Below are positions 61,401 through 64,000 of a stretch of DNA of 64,000 nucleotides, piece by piece. The position numbers were made by a program, and so were the translations under genes. The first letter of the stretch is position 1. Each line of letters starts with the position of its first letter. Source of the stretch: Leptolyngbya sp. FACHB-8 (GTDB lineage: Bacteria; Cyanobacteriota; Cyanobacteriia; Elainellales; Elainellaceae); NCBI RefSeq assembly GCF_014695575.1, contig NZ_JACJOO010000078.1:1-64000 (forward strand). The letters run 5' to 3'. The notes below the pieces were generated by a model. It did no database searches, was not told where the DNA came from, and worked only from the letters and a program-made list of their open reading frames with translations.

Positions 61401-62488
61401 GTATCTTGAGTGAGCACTTTCAAGTCAAAGCGGCTGCAGATGGAGCAACGGCTCTGACTGTGGCCCAAGAACAAGTGCCCGATCTCATCCTAAGCGATGT
61501 CATGATACCAGGGCTAAATGGATTTGAATTGCTTGAGGCATTGCGAGCCGACTTGCGTACCAGGGAAGTACCGATCATCCTACTTTCTGCTCGTGCTGGA
61601 GAAGAAGCGATCGCCGAAGGACTGGAAGCCGGCGCAGATGATTATTTGATCAAGCCCTTCTCAGCCCAAGAACTGATTTCTCGTGTCACGGCTCATCTTC
61701 AGATGGCGCAACTCCGTGGAGAAGCCCTTCGGCAGGAACGAACGATAAATCGTCAAAAAGATGAGTTCATCTCTGTTGTTTCCCATGAACTGAACACACC
61801 CTTAGTGTCTATTCTTGGCTGGACGCGCATGTTGCGGAGTAATCCGCCCAGTCCAGTGATGCTAAACAAAGCCCTAGACACAATCGAACGTAATGCAACC
61901 CTACAAAGCAAACTGGTACAAGATCTCCTTGACCTGTCCCGCATCACTGCAGGTAAATTCCGGCTGAATCTTCAACCGATTGAACTGCAACCTGTGATTG
62001 AAGCCGCGATCGCAACGGTGACTCAAACCGCAGCAAACAAAGGAATTAACCTAACGTGGCAGGAAAATGCCGCAGAACCCCTTGTCGTGATGGGAGATGG
62101 CGATCGCCTTGGGCAAGTCATCTGCAATCTCCTGACCAATGCCATTAAATTCACTCCCGAATCTGGCAGTGTCACCCTTGAACTATCCGTGATTCATGAC
62201 GATCGTGCTTCGGATACTTCCTATGCTGAAATTCGAGTTACGGATACAGGGATTGGGATTGTGACTGATTTTCTACCCTATGTCTTCGATCGCTTCAGCC
62301 AAGCTGAAAGGGCACACTCAGCCAAGGGATTAGGTTTGGGATTAGCGATCGCCCGTCACATTGTCGAACTGCACAATGGCTTGATTCGGGTAGAAAGCTC
62401 AGGAGAAGGGCAGGGGGCAACCTTTATCGTTAGGTTGCTCCTTGTGCAACAGGTGAAATGCTCTCTACCTCCAGAAAGCAAATTTTAG
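58451..62488 (+). CDS. Giant hybrid histidine kinase (1345 aa)
   Basis: Starts at GTG 58451, or possibly ATG 58466. Order: GAF (~50-200; FSPCGVCLDQGTPVLF), PAS (~215-335), PAS (~340-455), GAF (~470-625), HisKA/ATPase (NISHEFRTPLTLSLAPL ~667), receiver (HVLLVDDNADMREYL ~967; phosphoacceptor in LILSDVMIPGLNG ~1011), HisKA/ATPase (SVVSHELNTPLVSIL ~1105; GLGLGLAIARHIV). No membrane segments, so it senses cytoplasmic signals. GAF domains of this kind can bind tetrapyrroles, but I do not see the standard bilin Cys context. Last gene of the signalling island. Confidence 0.93.
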   Translation: MSDQVMQRPKSETVTLKDILITEELAQRPPRSPNLQAENQAMRSLAQQMARDSQSLMQTLADTALELCQAGTAGVSLLETTADGEKCFRWNVLAGTLAHHAGSTTPHHFSPCGVCLDQGTPVLFSHPGSYFTYFQAANTLIVEGLVLPLMADHHALGTIWIMSHDEQRHFDAEDVRIMTSLADFTATALLLNQRQTRELLAVNAALEAKVEEHRHAEAQLRALISNLPGGATFVLDRDLRYLLAEGEALAIAGFKPEDFVGRTIFEVLPSDLAAKYEPLYRQAFAGEPFEHEHQAHDRTYISRGTPLYSPEGEVYAVLAVSYDISDRIYAEAALRQSEEKYRSLFNSMDEAYAVVEVLADDNGEWNDFLFLEVNPAFVKQTGMEYPVGRKATELLGTPNLNWAKIYGRVAETGEPIRVEEGEATLGRVFDLYVFRLGGDGSRRVAVLFTDITDRKKAEAALQESEERQAYLLRLSDALRPLSDPIKIQWQALNIVGEYLDLDRVLYSEIDPDVTTYTVYVNYVREGFPSYTGSYPIRLFAESVKNLRLGKTSVIYDVENEEQFNEEERAICRGINVQAFVVVPLIKQGQWVVNVVAHYSKARNWTQYDVSILEETAERTWAAVERARAEAALRELEVQRIREQSALEQERQRAESLAELDRAKTLFFTNISHEFRTPLTLSLAPLQDVLSDLEEKSANADRNHPLDPIHRERLELIHRNSLRLLKLVNTLLDFSRIEAGRMAAAYEPTDLALFTTELASVFRSAIERAGLQLIVDCPPLPEPVYIDREMWEKIVLNLLSNAFKFTFTGEIRVSLHATDGNQALLQIKDTGTGIAPEHLPHLFERFYQIRGTQARTHEGSGIGLTLVHELVRLQGGTIEVSSTVGEGTCFAIALPFGTEHLPSDRLQLEGDRQPTRTLASTAVRATSYMEEAERWLPAQKNWEQTIENTEEQTVQTANFSSCPTVASAHVLLVDDNADMREYLTRILSEHFQVKAAADGATALTVAQEQVPDLILSDVMIPGLNGFELLEALRADLRTREVPIILLSARAGEEAIAEGLEAGADDYLIKPFSAQELISRVTAHLQMAQLRGEALRQERTINRQKDEFISVVSHELNTPLVSILGWTRMLRSNPPSPVMLNKALDTIERNATLQSKLVQDLLDLSRITAGKFRLNLQPIELQPVIEAAIATVTQTAANKGINLTWQENAAEPLVVMGDGDRLGQVICNLLTNAIKFTPESGSVTLELSVIHDDRASDTSYAEIRVTDTGIGIVTDFLPYVFDRFSQAERAHSAKGLGLGLAIARHIVELHNGLIRVESSGEGQGATFIVRLLLVQQVKCSLPPESKF

Positions 62489-62652
62489 ATAGAGATAACG
62501 GTACAGTAGCTTACCTCATAGACATTTATTGTTATCTCTATCTGGAATTCGCGAAACTTGGGAGAATGGGTGGGTTGGCATCATGGATGGGAGGGAGGGG
62601 AATGGTGCCTAAGGTAATTGTGGTGCCGATCGATGGACGAGCGAAGTTGGTA

Positions 62653-62774
62653 ACCTCAGTTCGGGTTAAGGGCGTTTTCGAGTGCCGCGCAACGCGTGGC
62701 ACTCGAAAACGCTCATTTTGGCGTGCGCTTTGCGCACGCCAAAATGAGCACTTCAGCTTATCCCGAACTGAGGT
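62653..62774. mobile_element. Twin-hairpin MITE-like element, family C copy 2 (122 bp)
   Basis: The ends ACCTCAGTTCGGG and CCCGAACTGAGGT are flanked by TA at 62651-62652 and 62775-62776. Exactly the same length as C1. Hairpin arms: GGGCGTTTTCGAGTGCCGCG (a few mismatches) and CTCATTTTGGCGTGCGC (perfect). Relative to C1 several stem positions differ, with the matching change on the other arm. Confidence 0.88.
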
Positions 62775-62811
62775 TAAATAGGATTTTAGGGAATGCGTTA
62801 TAACAAGTAAG

Positions 62812-62880
62812 GTTAAATGCACACAACAAAAAGCAAGGTGACGCTTTGCGTCACCTTGCTTTTTGTTGTGTGCATTTAAC
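62812..62880. repeat. 69-base perfect hairpin
   Basis: A 33-base arm starting GTTAAATGCACACAACAAAA (62812-62844) is mirrored without mismatch at 62848-62880 around a TTT loop. It lies between element C2 and the 3' end of the leftward ssuB gene, so it could also terminate transcription (inference). Confidence 0.8.
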
Positions 62881-62965
62881 ACGACATGATATTACAGGGA
62901 AAAGAAACGTTGAAACGAGAAGCTAAACCAGGGCACACTTAAAAACACAACTTCCATAGCGGAAG

Positions 62966-63751
62966 CTAATGGGCATGAGCCATTTCTGGTAGTCCATCTG
63001 GTATGGTATTTGCCAAACTCGCTGGCGTTCGCATGACTCGTTCCAAAATGTCCTCACTCAGGTTCACAAAAGCCTGGGATTTTCGTTGCCGCGGGCGTGG
63101 TAGGGGAATGGGCATATCCAGACTAATTTGCCCGTTTTCGATGAGGAGGACGCGATCGCCCAATGTCACTGCCTCATCCACATCATGGGTAATTAGGAAA
63201 ACCGAAAACTGCTGTTCGAGCCAGAGGTCTTCAATCAGCCGCTGCATCTCAATGCGGGTAAGAGCATCGAGAGCCCCAAGGGGTTCATCCAGCATCAGCA
63301 AGCGTGGCTCTCTGACCAGCGCCCTCGCCAGGGCAACCCGTTGTTTCTGTCCACCCGACAGAACAGATGGAAATTCATTAGCGCGATCGGCTAAACCTAC
63401 CTGCTCCAGGGCTTGCTGTGCCTTTTGCTGCCAGTTTTTCTGCTGAAGTCCCAGGCCAATGTTTCCTAGAACCCGTTCCCAGGGGAGAAGGCGATCGTTT
63501 TGGAACATCGTGCACGTGGCTCGGTTACGACCTTTTAGGGGCATTCCATCGATCAGAATGCCTCCTTGTGTCGCGGCCTCAAAACCCGCAATCAGCCGCA
63601 GGAGAGTGCTTTTGCCGCCGCCACTGCGCCCAACGATAGCTACAAATTCTCCGGGGGCAATGTCTAAATCAAGATTCCGAAGAACCTGGGTTTCTCCATA
63701 GGTTTTCGTTAAACCCATCACTTTCACATCTGCACCGTTTACCCGTTCCAT
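62966..63751 (-). CDS. ssuB: Alkanesulfonate-type ABC transporter ATP-binding protein
   Basis: I take ATG 63751 (MERVNGADV), with AAGGTG ten bases upstream; a longer frame reaches 63832. The ATPase has Walker [12 protein letters not shown], signature [13 protein letters not shown], Walker [13 protein letters not shown] and H-loop LITHDVDEA. The short length and the [20 protein letters not shown] stretch are typical of SsuB/TauB/NrtD-type importers. Downstream of the ssuC-like permease gene in the same leftward operon. It energises uptake of organosulfonates; nitrate or taurine transport is the main alternative. Confidence 0.88.
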   Translation of the reverse strand: MERVNGADVKVMGLTKTYGETQVLRNLDLDIAPGEFVAIVGRSGGGKSTLLRLIAGFEAATQGGILIDGMPLKGRNRATCTMFQNDRLLPWERVLGNIGLGLQQKNWQQKAQQALEQVGLADRANEFPSVLSGGQKQRVALARALVREPRLLMLDEPLGALDALTRIEMQRLIEDLWLEQQFSVFLITHDVDEAVTLGDRVLLIENGQISLDMPIPLPRPRQRKSQAFVNLSEDILERVMRTPASLANTIPDGLPEMAHAH

Positions 63752-63851
63752 GTGATACACCTTATTTCCTTGCAAGAAGTGACTTAAATGGCTGACATTA
63801 AAAAGCTGATTCTTCGCCCCTGCTATAGGCACAAAGAAAACAATGTTGCTG

Positions 63852-64000
63852 TTAGACCGATTGGTAGTTTGGGTTCCACTTCAACCATTTCTTTTCGACC
63901 ATACGAGTGACTGAATCTGCCAGTTTGCCAAGGATTGCGTACATTAAAATACTGAGGACAACGACATCCGTTTGCATAAACTCGCGGGCATTCATAGCCA
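63852..64000 (-). CDS. ssuC: Sulfonate-type ABC permease, C-terminal end (partial)
   Basis: The last ~49 residues are visible: [39 protein letters not shown] and a tail ending NPNYQSV before TAA at 63852-63854. This is the final membrane helix and cytoplasmic end of SsuC/TauC-type permeases. It continues beyond the right edge. The ~100-base gap to ssuB and shared strand indicate one operon. Confidence 0.8.
   Translation of the reverse strand, partial: AMNAREFMQTDVVVLSILMYAILGKLADSVTRMVEKKWLKWNPNYQSV

Overview
This window comes from a cyanobacterial chromosome. The octamer GCGATCGC (the HIP1 signature) occurs very often, and the gene content is typically cyanobacterial: an HstK-type Ser/Thr kinase, HTH/NB-ARC/WD40 STAND proteins, a DUF4347 protein, a Nif11-type leader peptide, CheB/CheR/PAS fusions and large hybrid histidine kinases. 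The many domain-rich signalling genes and decayed transposons suggest a large-genome, filamentous, Leptolyngbya-like organism. That placement is inferred from gene style, not from a marker gene. I saw no rRNA, tRNA or CRISPR array.

Layout. 1-4.7 kb: a DUF4347 surface-type protein, two small hypothetical genes and several palindromic repeats. 4.7-10.7 kb: a 1967-residue kinase/ATPase/GAF/GGDEF/EAL protein. 11.1-15.9 kb: a DUF4241 protein, a small membrane protein and a two-gene ABC exporter. 16-20.4 kb: IS630 debris, a membrane-anchored alpha/beta hydrolase, a Yip1-type membrane protein, and an HPP-family gene cut by an IS5-type element that itself carries a palindromic insertion. 20.6-22.5 kb: a PAS histidine kinase. 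22.5-25.6 kb: decayed sequence with an ECF-sigma remnant. 25.8-31.2 kb: a PH-like membrane protein, a glycosyltransferase, a lipoprotein, an RTX-repeat protein and an acyl-CoA dehydrogenase-like flavoprotein. 31.9-35.6 kb: a STAND NTPase with 14 WD40 repeats. 36-45.5 kb: small accessory genes (transglutaminase-like, AraC regulator, cupins, SnoaL-like, Nif11 leader) among broken SDR genes and transposase fragments. 45.7-62.5 kb: a signalling island with an RsbR-N-like histidine kinase, CheR, CheB, a CheB-CheR-PAS fusion, a PAS-receiver protein and two giant hybrid histidine kinases. 62.9-64 kb: ssuB and the 3' end of ssuC, for alkanesulfonate import.

The most striking feature is not a gene. 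At least ten short palindromic insertion elements, in several families, can be delimited to the base by their target duplications. Families A and B (five copies) share outer ends and a 3-bp TTA/TAA duplication but carry different perfect central hairpins. Family C (two copies) and family E (two copies) sit in TA. Family D (two copies, each 132 bp) makes 9-bp duplications. Between copies of one family the hairpin arms differ, but the differences are matched on both arms. Removing one A element restores a 71-codon gene, and removing one B element restores an IS5-type transposase. These look like non-autonomous MITE-like elements that keep, or repair, perfect hairpins.

How the genes may work together: in the 45.7-62.5 kb island, methylase and methylesterase modules (CheR, CheB) sit beside sensor kinases and receivers with no chemoreceptor or CheA in view. 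This suggests a sensory-adaptation or output circuit built from soluble kinases rather than classical chemotaxis. That is inference from gene order.
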